From Voacanga thouarsii (Eukaryota > Streptophyta > Magnoliopsida > Gentianales > Apocynaceae), in NCBI GenBank assembly GCA_026120185.1, contig JANUWF010001783.1, positions 3,379,001 to 3,443,000 on the forward strand: a stretch of DNA of 64,000 nt, written 5' to 3'. Position numbers and translations under genes: made by a program. This document shows, in pieces, positions 26,401 to 37,769 of this stretch. The notes below the pieces were generated by a model. It was given only the letters and a program-made list of their open reading frames with translations, made no database searches and was not told the origin of the DNA. How positions within the stretch are numbered: position 1 is the first letter of the stretch; each line of letters starts with the position of its first letter.

Positions 26401-26541
26401 ATTCTTGTACTTTTCTATTTTAGAAATATTTTCAGTGCCTATTGAGTGAAGTTGGTTATAAAGACCCTTGCCTGAGCAATCAAACAGGGTGACATCCCAC
26501 AAAATTACAGCCCACTACGTTATGGAATATAGGGTATTACA
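23460..26541 (+). mobile_element. Solo LTR of about 3.1 kb, TSD ATTTT
   Basis: The sequence begins TGTAACAACCC and ends GGGTATTACA, flanked by exact 5-bp duplications ATTTT at 23455-23459 and 26542-26546. No coding domain, primer site or polypurine tract is present inside, so it reads as a single very long LTR left by recombination between LTRs. The strand is taken from TG to CA and is not otherwise proven. Long TGTAACA-type LTRs occur in Tekay/Del-like chromoviruses. It holds a TG microsatellite (24255-24279) and a 25-bp minisatellite. The minus-strand frames at 23883-24179 and 25684-25878 are not supported as genes. Confidence 0.75.
25855..26060 (+). repeat. Minisatellite, about 25-bp period, 8 units
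   Basis: Units of the type TTGAATACTTGGCGTAAGCA recur with ACTTGG starting at 25861, 25885, 25910, 25935 and 25960 and onward, a 24-25 bp step. The units vary at several sites. The array lies inside the solo LTR and is direct, with no spacer structure. Confidence 0.85.
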
Positions 26542-27487
26542 ATTTTATACAACCAAAGTACAACTATACAAATTTTACATCCAAATTGGTGGTTTATAGA
26601 TTGGCCCAAACATTATACACATAACTAGATCCCAGTGGTGCCACACCAGGTGCGCAGCTCTCACTAGCCAAAGTCCTCAAAATTGGTCCTTGAAAAAAAG
26701 AAGAAAACCAATAACATATGAGTAGAAATGCTCAGTGAGTACGATGTATGCCCATGGTTTTTGCTTCAAAACATGCATGCACAAACTATTTGTTAACACT
26801 GACATAAAAGAAAATAAAATCCTATTATAGTTGGTCTTAGACCCGTGAAAGAGATGAAATTTTCGGTTGTTGGAGTTGTTTTCAAATCATACCCCGTAGT
26901 TAAAGAAAGCATGCTTTTCTCTTAATAGAAGGATGACCTGCGTGCAAAGTCCAACAAGGACTTCGCCTTCGGTTGTACGATCTATTATGTAATTCCTACA
27001 CTCAACCATATCCTACCAGGGCAGTAAGAGCTTTCACGTAACTTACCTCGATATTCCAAATCTTTTACTTACCACCATAATCCTAGAGTTTCTAATCTTG
27101 ACGTCAATTACCATTGAGGTGGCAAGGGGTTGATTACACATAATGTCCTCGCTCAGCAAACTAGGAACAACTCAAATATTGTAGTAGGCAATTGCCAAGC
27201 ATAAACAGCTAGTCAAGGACAGCTTATTTCAATATCCTGTCGCGCTATTTGAAGTAAGATGAATCCTAAAATTAGACTAAGTTACTTAGGTCCATCTAAC
27301 TCTATCGTAAGTTAGTACAAAGTAAAAAAGTCCTTGTTGAATACTCAACGTCTTCACTACTACACATACTCATCTCTTAGCGTAATCCAATGAAAACTTC
27401 ATTTTTGAGCCTTGCATGTATCTTTTGAATCCTTTTTCTTGGTTCCAAAGATTATTGGTTGGAAAAAGGTAAAACACATCCCACAGG
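26542..27487 (-). repeat. Continuation of probable chromovirus LTR
   Basis: This stretch resumes after the solo LTR, sharing the ATTTT duplication with the sequence left of 23460. Phrases such as AAATGCTCAGTGAGTACGATG resemble those seen in plant Ty3 LTRs, but no domain can be read. I see no gene. It is cut on the right by the CACTA element (TSD AGG) and may continue from 34793 to about 35023, where TTCTACA could be the LTR edge. Confidence 0.4.
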
Positions 27488-27990
27488 CACTACAAAAAAA
27501 ATTGCCTTCCGTAACAAAATATTTTCCTAACTAAAAGTCTTTTTTTCCTCGCAAGATTGTCGCTGAAGCACCGTCACCAAAGCATTTGGGTGACAAAACA
27601 CAATGTTTTGTCACCACTGTGAGCCTTTAAGCAAAGAAAATTGTTTCCTCACTAAAGCTCCAACTTTTCGCTAGGAAAAGTTTTGTCACAAAAATTATAC
27701 AATTTTTGTCACCAAGACTGTCATTTTGTTGCTGATGATTGTATTTTCGCAACAAAAAATTTTATCACAAAAGATTTGTTACTAAAGGGCCAATTTTATT
27801 TCACAAATTAAATAGGTTCTAAAAAAATATTTTTATAAATTTTTTTGGCGAGGAAAACTTTGTCACAAATAACTATCAATAGAGACAAAATTTTTGCCAT
27901 TTGCAAGAAAAGTTTCCTAGCCAAAAGTCATGCTCTTTGGTGAGGAAACTTTTCCTAGCCATTCCTCACCAAAAAGCCATTACCAATTCA
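27488..27990 (+). repeat. CACTA left terminus and subterminal repeats
   Basis: The terminal CACTACAAAAAA is followed by many short motifs in both orientations, such as TTGTCACC, GGTGACAAAA, TTCCTCACTAAA and GGCGAGGAAAA. In CACTA elements such motifs bind the TnpA-like protein. The mirrored set is at 34430-34789. Confidence 0.8.
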
Positions 27991-28029
27991 AAAAATAAAA
28001 ATTTTTTAATTTTTTCAGAATCTGTGCAC

Positions 28030-28240
28030 GTACCACACTTATTGCACACCATACTGCTTCTTATAGCATGGTCCAAACGCACCCACCACATCTTATTGCA
28101 CCACTCCAATGCTACAAGATTCGCAAGGCATTCTGCAAGAGAAGAGATTCGAACCTTGGTTTGGCAGGACTACAATGCGTGCACTCAATTGCTAGGTTAA
28201 ACTTCATGTTTGGTCCTATCCTTTTTTTTTTACTTAAACT
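28030..28240 (-). other. SINE-like or tRNA-like patch inside the CACTA
   Basis: On the minus strand, GGTTCGAATCT near 28149 matches the Pol III B box. About 39 bases upstream, TAGCAATTGAGTG is a weak A-box-like word. The patch is richer in GC than its surroundings. I saw no clear target duplication or tail, and no cloverleaf can be drawn, so this is not a tRNA gene. A short + strand frame (27901-28200) runs through it and is not credible. Confidence 0.25.
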
Positions 28241-28449
28241 ATTTGTAAAGTTGTATTTGAATTTTTTTTTCTTTAACATTAGTATTATAGCAAAATATAA
28301 TAATCATATTAAGTATATTAGTAAAACAAATTATTCAATATAATAAGTTATTTTGTATATTTATATTATTTTAAAAGTCTAAATGCTATTAATTATATCA
28401 ACATTTTTAATAAATTCTGTCATTTTTTTTATTAAATAATTTTATACAT

Positions 28450-28885
28450 ATAGATCAATTAGAAAAAAAAGACTCATACACATAAAAATACACACACATA
28501 TACATAAACATATACATATATACACACACATATATATACATCCCACATAAATATACATATATATACACACACATATAAATATATTTCTTCTATCATAAAA
28601 ATGATATCAATCTAGCAAATGACACACAAATTAAGGAATTGTTATAATTTATATAATTATAATAGAAAAAGACTATTATATCTCTAAATAAAAGTAAACT
28701 TTTATTAATTAGATTAGGAATACATACATATTTAATGAGTCAAATATTTATTGAGTACTTGAAAGAGGGGTAAATCAGGAATATACGTAATAAATGTATT
28801 CCTAATTTGTAAAATTGACAAGTATTTTGGTACAACAAAAATAAAAATTTTTTACATCCTTTTTAGGATGGAGGGAATATTAATA

Positions 28886-28924
<39 letters not shown>

Positions 28925-29257
28925 ATAAGACATAAATAATCATATAAATTTACTATCAATACATATTATTCAATAATATGCAATAATTTGGACATTTATG
29001 TACATTTAGATAAATTTAAATAGTAATTAATTTATTTATTACATATATATATATGTATGTATATATGCCTAAATACTTATATATACACACATATATACTG
29101 GGGAATAATTGTAAAACGTTTTGGGTTCATATTGTAAATGTTTAAAAATTTAGTGACACTTTTATTTTTTGTGGTCATACTATAAATATTCAAAAATTTA
29201 GGGACTAATTTGCATAATTTTTGGGAGTTATTTTATAAATATTAAAAAATTTAGGGA

Positions 29258-29295
<38 letters not shown>

Positions 29296-29540
29296 TATAT
29301 ATTATATATACATAATCATATATGTGTGTGTATGTGTACATAAATATTCATATATTCATATGTAATATATATACATATTCATACAAATATGCATATTTAT
29401 TTATTTTTGTGTGTATCTCTATATATATTAATATATATATATATATATATTAATATATTCATATATTCATATATATATATATATATGTATGTATATACAC
29501 ATATAAATTTAAAAGTAATTGGATATGTTTTGCTAGTATA
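28450..29540. repeat. TA/CA microsatellites and a first short array
   Basis: There are long TA runs at 28888-28921 and 29262-29291, with AC/TATG mixtures around 28490-28570 and 29380-29510. Between 29104 and 29262 lie about three units of the 54-bp repeat (AAATTTAGGGACCAATTT type) found again at 34080-34400. Frames read through these tracts are artefacts. Confidence 0.75.
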
Positions 29541-30540
29541 ATCTCTGTAAAAACGCTGAAAAATTAACAAATTTAGAAATATAGGCATATCAAATTAACA
29601 ATCCAACCATTATATTTGATAAAATTACTAAAAAAATATTGTGATCAAATTTAAAGGTAATTGGACATGTTTTACCATAGAATCTAGTATAATCTCAATA
29701 AAAATATTCGAAACTTAACACATTTCGAAATATATGTATATCAAATTAACGATCCAACCGTTAGTTTGATAAAATCACTAAAAACAGTATTATGAAAAAA
29801 TTTAATAGTAATCAAATCTAGCTTAATATCTATAAAAATGCTGAAAATCTAACACATTTAGAAATATAGGCATATGAAATTAACGATCCAACCATTAAAT
29901 TTGATAAAATCATTAAAAATAGTGTTGTGACCATATTTAAAGGTAATCGGATATATTTTGCCACAGAATCTAGTATAATCTTGTAAAAATGCAGAAAACC
30001 AAACACATTTAGAAATATAGACATATCAAATTAAAGATTCAACCATTAGATTTGATAAAATTACTAAAAAAAGTATTGTGACCAAATTTAAAGATAATCG
30101 AATATGTTTTACCATAGAATCTAGAATAATCTCAATAAAAATACTAGAAACTTAATACATTTAAAAAGATAGGCACATCAAATTAACGATACAACCATTA
30201 GATTTGATAAAATCACTTAAAAAAGTATTATGACAAAATTTAACGATAATCAAATATGTTTTGGCATAGAATCTAACTTAATCTCTGTAAAAATATTGAA
30301 AACCTAACACTTTTAAAAAGATAGGCATATCAAATTAACGATCTAACCGTTATATTTAATAAAATTACTAAAAAAATTTATAGGTAATCGGATATGTTTT
30401 GCTATAGAATCTAGCTTAATATCTATAAAAATACCGAAAACCTAATACATTTAGAAAGATAGGCATATTAAATTAACGATCCAACTGTTAGATTTGATAA
30501 AATCACTAAAAACGTATTATGACAAAATTTAAACATATAT
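29540..30540 (+). repeat. 152-bp tandem array, block A (7 units)
   Basis: The phrase AATTAACGATCCAACC and variants recur at 29593, 29744, 29878, 30029, 30181, 30333 and 30471, a step of about 151 bp with two shorter steps. Each unit also holds GGATATGTTTTGCC, a run ending AAAAATGC and GATTTGATAAAATCAC. The array is direct and non-coding. Confidence 0.92.
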
Positions 30541-30904
30541 ATTATATATATAAATACACACACACACACACACACACATATTTGTGTGTGTGTGTGTGTG
30601 TGTGTATAATTAATTGCCAAGCCTGTGTGGGCTTGGTGAAAATCGGTCACGACATGGTGAAAGGCAGTCGTGGCATCACCTAAGCCCTTCTAGCTTGGAC
30701 ACAAAAATTGTCCAAGCCGTGGCCAGTTCAATGAATCCGGCTGCGGCTTGGACCAATTTTTTTTTTTTTTTTTTCAATCTTCTTCTGCAATGTTAAGCCG
30801 ATTTCAGAAACCTGCAATTACAGATTACAGAATACAATTCTACGGCACAGTTTGTTTTGGAGAACACTTTCTTCAAACATACATATAGATTTACATATAT
30901 ATAC

Positions 30905-30936
<32 letters not shown>

Positions 30937-31300
30937 ATATATTTGCATACATATATACACATCAGATTGGTCTAATTTTTTTTTTATTTAAACTCTTCTC
31001 AAATTTTGTTTTTTAATTTTTAAAACATTAATATTATAAAATAATGTAATAATTATATTAAATTTTCTATGAAACAACATTATTCTGAATAATAAATTAT
31101 TTTGTATATTCATAAAATTTTTAAAATGTATATGATGTTAATTATATCATTATTTTTATTATATGATTATATACAAAAAGATCAATTAGAATATATATAT
31201 ATATATGTATGTATGTATGTATATGTATATTATATTTCTAATATATATGTATTTGTGTGGCATATGTATTTATATATATGTTGTGTGTGTATGTATGTGC

Positions 31301-31353
<53 letters not shown>

Positions 31354-31389
31354 TATAGACACACACAACAACAAAATATATAAAATATA
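30541..31389. repeat. Spacer between arrays: GT/CA microsatellites and a GC-rich island
   Basis: AC and GT runs lie at 30556-30580, 30586-30605, 30905-30932 and 31308-31347. Between about 30610 and 30760 there is a GC-rich patch with inverted words (GCTTGGACA... TGTCCAAGC) ending in a poly-T run (30758-30774). Small frames on both strands arise from the microsatellites. No gene is recognised. Confidence 0.7.
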
Positions 31390-32373
31390 TGCCAAAATGC
31401 TCAAAACCTAACTCATTCACAAAGATATGTATATCAAATTAACAATCCAACCGTTAGATTTGATAAAATCACTAAAAAAAATTGTATGATCAAATTTTAA
31501 GGTAATCGAATATGTTTTGATACAGAAGCTAGCATAATTAGTATAAAAATACAGAAATCTAACACATTTATAAAGATGGCCATATCAAATTAATGATCTA
31601 ACTGTTAGATTTGATAAAATCATTAAAACCAATATTAGGACAAAATTTAAAGGTAATCGGATATGTTTTGCCACTTAATCTAGTATAACTCTATAAAAAT
31701 GCTCAAAATCTAATCCATTTACAAAAGATAGGCATATCAAATTAACGATCCAATCATTAGATTTAATAAAATCGTTAAAAAAAAGTTTTATGACCAAATT
31801 CTAAGGTAATCGAATATGTTTTAGTATAAAATCTAACATAATCTCTATAAAAATATAGAAAACCTAACATATTTACAAAAATAGGTATATCAAATTAACG
31901 ATCCAACCGTCTAATTTAATAAAATCACTAAATAAAGTATTAGGACCAAATTTAAAGGTAATCATATATGTTTCACCACTTAATCTAATATAATCTCTAT
32001 AAAAATACTCGAAACCTTACCCATTTAAAAAGATAGATATATCAAGTTAATGATCTAACCGTCAGATTTGATAAAATCACTAAAACAAATTTTATGACCA
32101 AAATTTAAGGTATGCTTTGACGTAGAATCTAGCGTAATCTTTATAAAAATACAGAAAACCTAACGCATTTAGAAAGATATGCATATCAAATTAATGATCT
32201 AACTATTATATTTGATTAAATCACTAAAAAAAGTATTAGGACCAAATTTAAAGGTAATAGAATATGTTTTGCTACTTAATCTAGCATAATCTCTATAAAA
32301 ATGCTTGAAACCTTACTCATTTATAAAGATAGACATATCAAATTAATGATCCGACTATTAGATTTGTTAAAAT
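31390..32373 (+). repeat. 152-bp tandem array, block B (7 units)
   Basis: The same unit as block A recurs with the AATTAAyGATCyAACC phrase at 31437, 31588, 31740, 31893, 32045, 32189 and 32341, a step of about 152 bp. The last unit is interrupted in GATTTGTTAAAAT by the solo LTR and resumes at 33827. Confidence 0.92.
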
Positions 32374-33821
32374 TGTTGGGATTCGTGGACTCCTAAACGC
32401 GAAAAACATCTACGAATCCCTCCCGAGGACCCAAGTAAACGATTAAGAAGGTCTAAGCTTTAAGAGTTACCTCTGGTTGCTGTAATCGAAATCCTTCTTT
32501 TCTGGTTGCGCTGTTGTACGTTCAACCCGAACAATCACCAGACGCTGCAGTATGCGAACGTCCTCTATCGGATACACACCGCGAACTCACTCGATACCCG
32601 GGGAGTGCTAGCGCCTAGGGTTTGAGAGGTTTTTTTTTTCTCTGGTAGAGAATGGCACGAATGTTCTCAACCGGAAGAATTGGACTATTGAAAGACGGCT
32701 AGGGTTTTCTTAAAAAACCCTCGAACCTCTTAGAGTCCAACCCTAATCATATCTTATCATATTCTAATTTAAATTCAAATTAAATTAAAACTGATATGAT
32801 AAGATTCTGCCATTATCTCGGTAATTTAACTAATTATTTTACCGAGTCAAATTCTTATAATCTGGATATCATCCAGATTCATCGAACCTGGTCACCAGAA
32901 AAATAACCTAACAAGTTCGCTTATTGTGTGACCCTATAGGTTCATTTAACACTGGCAGCGTGCATAAATCGTATTTAAATGGCCCACAAGTTATAAGCGA
33001 TTTCTAGCAAAACATTATAACTATCTAGGTTAAATGAAGATCGGTGATCTCTTTGAACCAAACCATAATTTTATATTTAGTCCTTTTGTCACACGATATC
33101 CAGATTAAGCATAAGGCACGGAGCATGTCATCCTTATTAAGCTTAATCAATTATTTCTTGATTTCATTGTAGATCGTTCAAACAAATGATATCAATATCT
33201 TAGATTGATATATTTGAGCACGGCCATGCATTTTTAACGAGTCTAACTTATCAAGGGGCCCATGGATATCTCTCCCATAATCGAGAGGGACAAATTCCTT
33301 CACAATCAATCATATTCCTCTCCTTGATTTATTTTATATCCAACGATAGTCTAATTTATTATCTCGGTTAAAGACAACTTTAGACAATGTCAAAATATAG
33401 AATTTATCAAGTAAGAAACTATGATGAATTTAGGTCGAAGGACTTTCAATATTATTATGGCTAGAAAGTACTTATGACATATTCCATGAAGTACTCTCAC
33501 AGTGGATCATGTCCAATACAATGTTCTCTAACATTTATTTATGTCTTGACTCGATATCACAAATATCCATGGCCAGTAAAACATAGCCATCAAGTCACAA
33601 ACATACTAATCTTAATTTATTATTATTCCAATAATAATAATCGATCAAGGACAGTTTTAGAATAGTCATTGTATTCATTGTAGGGTTTTACTATCAAGTC
33701 ACGTACTTGATGATCAACAAAACAAAACTCACTATTCATGGAAAGGAAAGCCTCATATTATTATATAAAACATAATGACAATTGTATAAGTACAAATTGA
33801 CTCTAGGGCATATCCCCAACA
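32374..33821 (-). mobile_element. Copia-2 solo LTR, copy 1, TSD AAAAT
   Basis: On the minus strand it starts TGTTGGGGATATGCCC and ends ACGAATCCCAACA (1448 bp). Exact duplications AAAAT lie at 32369-32373 and 33822-33826, and removing it restores the 152-bp unit. There is no polypurine tract or primer site beside it, so it is a solo LTR. It is nearly the same as 41378-42823. The strand is inferred from the Copia-style TGTTGGGGATATGCCC start. Confidence 0.9.
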
Positions 33822-34080
33822 AAAATTACTAAAAAACATATTACAACCAAATTTGAAGGTAATAAGATATATTTTACCTCCTAATCTTGCATAATCATTA
33901 TAAAAATACTCAAAATCTAACGTATTTATAAGGATAGACATATCAAATAAACGATCCAACTGTTAGATTTATTGAATTTGTTAAAAAAATATATATTATA
34001 ACCAAATTTGAATATAATCAGACATGTTTTGCTACAAAATTTAGCTTAATTTCTATGAATCTACCTAAAATATAATACAT
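33822..34080 (+). repeat. 152-bp array, end of block B
   Basis: The array resumes after the solo LTR, with one further AACGATCCAAC phrase near 33950 and a decayed partial unit. Confidence 0.75.
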
Positions 34081-34400
34081 TTATAAATATTTAAAATTTT
34101 AAGGACTAATTTGTAAAATTTTTGGGATTACATTTTAAATATTCTAAAATTTAATGACCAATTTATAAATTTTTTGTTATCATTTTATAATTTTACAAAA
34201 TTTAAGGAGCAATTTGTAAAATTTGGAGTCATATTTTATATATTTAAAAATTTAGGGACCAATTTATAAAAAATTTTAGGGTCATATTATAAATATTTTA
34301 CAATTTAAGGATCAATTTACAAATTTTTTATGTCATTTTGTAATTATAAAAATTTAATTTATAAAATTTTTAAGGTCATATTGTAAATATTTAAAAATTT
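34080..34400 (+). repeat. About 54-bp tandem array (about 6 degenerate units)
   Basis: Units combine TTTAAAAATTTAGGGACC, AATTTATAAAATTT and GGGTCATATTGTAAAT. The same unit is found at 29104-29262 on the other side of the 152-bp arrays, giving the element a mirrored arrangement of arrays. Confidence 0.75.
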
Positions 34401-34429
34401 AAAGACATGTATTAAATAGAAAATATGAA

Positions 34430-34789
34430 TTTTTGTTGCTAAAAGTATAGTTAATAGTGATAAAAGTTAATATTTTTAGTTATGAAATGAATTTTCGTCG
34501 CTGGTAATGCATTATTAGCGAGAAAAATTTAGTTCGGAAATAAATTTTTGTTGCTGATGATACATCATGAGCCAGGAAACATAAATTTTTCTCACTAATA
34601 CACTTATTTTCTAACTAAACCCATCATTTTTAGCTAGGAAATAAAAATTTTATCACCAAAAGTCTTAATCAATAGCAACAAAAAAATTTTGTCGTTGAAG
34701 AAAAATTTTCCTCGCTAAAGGATATTTTTAGCAACAAAACTTTAGTTAGGAAAAAAATTTTGTCGCCAATGTATCATTTTCTTGTAGTG
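34430..34789 (-). repeat. CACTA right terminus and subterminal repeats
   Basis: There are short repeated words such as TTTTCGTCGCTG, GCGAGAAAAATTT and TTTTGTCGCCAA, ending ATTTTCTTGTAGTG. They match the complement of the left-end set. Confidence 0.8.
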
Positions 34790-35330
34790 AGGGTACACTT
34801 GGGTACCTTAATCTATAATGATTAGCGGTCATAAATTCGGGTTCGTTGGCTCTTCTAATTGTTATGTACGCAGCCTTCTTCCTCAAACATAGATGGAAAC
34901 TCCAAAAGGTGGTTAGGGTTTTTAGTACGTGCAATCAGGGACCACAACCTTATATTTATATTATTGTGCAGTTGCAAACACTGCCTATCATAGTTTTTGC
35001 AACTACACCCTTGGGGTTCTACACATTATAAATAACTCCACACTCTATTAAGATGATGAACACATACAATTAAATATAAACCACTATAATTGGGACTTAA
35101 ATTTATAACAATAACAACCACATAATTAATTTAGCAATACATATACATCTATATGTCCAAATGCTAACTAATAATATGCATGTGCTTGTAACTTAAGTCC
35201 ATATTCTAACATGAAATTTTCCTTGCATACTGTACATTGTAGTCCAATGATCAGAATGGCCCTATTGGGGCCATTCGGCTTCAATTGGCCCGGTTGCAAA
35301 AGGAAGCCTAAAATGGCCTCAACACATTAA
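34790..35330. other. No gene seen; possible end of interrupted LTR
   Basis: The first part may continue the repeat broken by the CACTA element, ending near TTCTACA (35017-35023). Beyond that the sequence is AT-rich, with the inverted word AATGGCCC...GGGGCCATT near 35251. The frames at 34746-35031 are short and unrecognised. Confidence 0.35.
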
Positions 35331-35335
35331 AGGAA

Positions 35336-35390
35336 TGCGTCCTACGTAAAATAGGACGCATTAACATAATGCGTCCAACCCGGTGCGTCC
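35336..35390 (+). promoter_or_regulatory. Cluster of GGACGCA/TGCGTCC motifs (left)
   Basis: Four exact 7-bp motifs lie in 55 bp: TGCGTCC at 35336, GGACGCA at 35354, TGCGTCC at 35370 and TGCGTCC at 35384. The first two form an inverted pair. A similar, larger cluster lies at 40392-40850 upstream of the MULE-2 transposase. The function is unknown; they could bind an element-encoded protein. Confidence 0.6.
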
Positions 35391-36795
35391 TATATCACTA
35401 TTTTCCTTCAACTCACGCATTGTTGCTTTGTATCTTCGCCGCCCCCTACAAAATTTCCCCGCATCCTACCTGCTGTGACTTTTGCTTAACAGTCACCCAA
35501 TCTCCCCACACACCCCCTCCTCTGTCATCTATAGTAGCAATTTGGGGTTAAAATCTGGGTTTAGCGGTTCAGTGCTGCAAGAACAAGAGGAATCTATTGT
35601 GATTCAGACTTCTCTTCTTGTGAAGTTCGTTGCGGTTAAACACACGCGGATGCCATTGGTCTCCAAACGGTTTCTTCCCAACTCAGTAGCAGCAACTCCA
35701 CTTCTACGGCAATCTATCCTCTACTGATTTCTTTGAGCATGTATTTCCTTTCGGCAGCAAGTCTCCACTTACTGCATACAGTAATTGTTAATTGTTAGTT
35801 TATTTATTTCTGTGAGTATGTTGTGGTTTTGTCAGTTGGGTTAGACTGTGTCGAAGCTTTGGGTTAGACTATGTAGAGCCTTGGACAGAAGGAAGGATGA
35901 CAGTGTTGTTACAAAATCATGTTTTTATGTTGCACCATTCTTCTATAGTTGTTTTATTTTTTATTTTTTATTATTTGGGTAGAAATATTTGGGTTGTTGT
36001 TTAATGGATGCCTATGATCTAAGTGTGCTATTTAATTTTTTGACAAGTATGTGCCATTTTTTTTTTTTTTGGGACATATGTGCTTGTTTTTTGTGTTATT
36101 GGAGGGCGTATTAGGCGTTGTTATTTTCATGATCATTTTTGCAGCATTTTCTTTATCAATGCAATAATGAGTTTAAATGTCATTAAATTATATTGTTAAT
36201 TTTTTTTATTTTTTTTTTTGACAATGAGGTGTTGAGCTACCTTTTAACTGAAATTGTATCATTTGTGGTTGCTTTAGGCTTGTTGTTGGAGATAAAGGAA
36301 TTGAACTGAATTGCACGGATTGCTCTTAGTCTTGTAAAGCCTTATAGTTATTATTGTGATTGTAAATCTCTTGAACTGACAATTTTTCTTTGGAGTTTAG
36401 TGCCTTTCATTAAGTATGGTATACTTTGAATTTTGTTAATGAGATGACTGGAAATTGGAATATGAGCTTTCTTCAACTTTTTGCTAGATGTTATAGATGT
36501 TGTAGAATTGTTGGAGTTGAAAGCTATTGTGTTTGTGGAGAATTGGAAAAATTAAACAAGATTTTAAGCTTTGGTTAGTTTATGTTGACACTGTTAGGGT
36601 GTATTTACTTAGATTTTAGCTGATTTAAGGAGATTTGTCATCTTGCGTAAGTGAGTATATTTTTCTTGGTATCATTGTGGTGATCTTATTACAATGGTAT
36701 TGTGGCGTTGTTGAAAATAAAAGAGATTATACATTTTTTATTTTTTAAATAAATTTATTATATATTTATTAATTTTATTTTTAGAAATATAAAAA
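35391..36795. other. MULE-2 left part, possible leader or captured sequence
   Basis: 35391-35730 is less AT-rich than its surroundings and holds C-rich stretches followed by small + strand frames (35369-35551, 35482-35727). I do not recognise a product. After it comes intron-like T-rich sequence. A captured host fragment or the transcribed leader of the PMD gene are both possible. No domain supports a gene call. Confidence 0.3.
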
Positions 36796-37540
<745 letters not shown>

Positions 37541-37769
37541 AACATGTTAAAATAAAAAATAATTAAAAATGTGCACAAAATATATATTTTCTTTATCAAA
37601 TACATCAAAACAAGGTTGTGTTGTAGAAACTAAGCACGATAAATCTAAATCATAAACCACAATTTCGGGTTGTAAAAATCTCAATTTCCAATTATTCAAA
37701 TTATACAATGTAAATAGTTATAAGTAGTCCCTACTTATGTAATTAGACAGTTAGAATGTTAATTTTAAT

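Larger units (their letters stand above)
27488..34789. mobile_element. CACTA (En/Spm-type) transposon, non-autonomous, TSD AGG
   Basis: The left end is CACTACAAAAAAAAT and the right end is ATTTTCTTGTAGTG, the inverted termini of plant CACTA elements. Exact 3-bp duplications AGG lie at 27485-27487 and 34790-34792. Both flanks carry short degenerate subterminal words (GTCACCAA, CGCTAGGAAA, TTCCTCACTAA and their complements) over about 450 bp each. No TnpD- or TnpA-like protein is readable, so it must move in trans. The 7.3-kb interior is almost entirely tandem arrays and microsatellites, with a solo Copia-2 LTR inserted at 32374. Confidence 0.92.

Noticed and set aside
28068..28200. Possible tRNA gene (B box GGTTCGAATCT on the minus strand)
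   Set aside because: No acceptor stem or anticodon arm can be formed, and the A box is weak.
31102..31420. Frames of 60-93 codons on both strands
   Set aside because: They translate GT/AT microsatellites into Val/Cys/Tyr/Ile runs.
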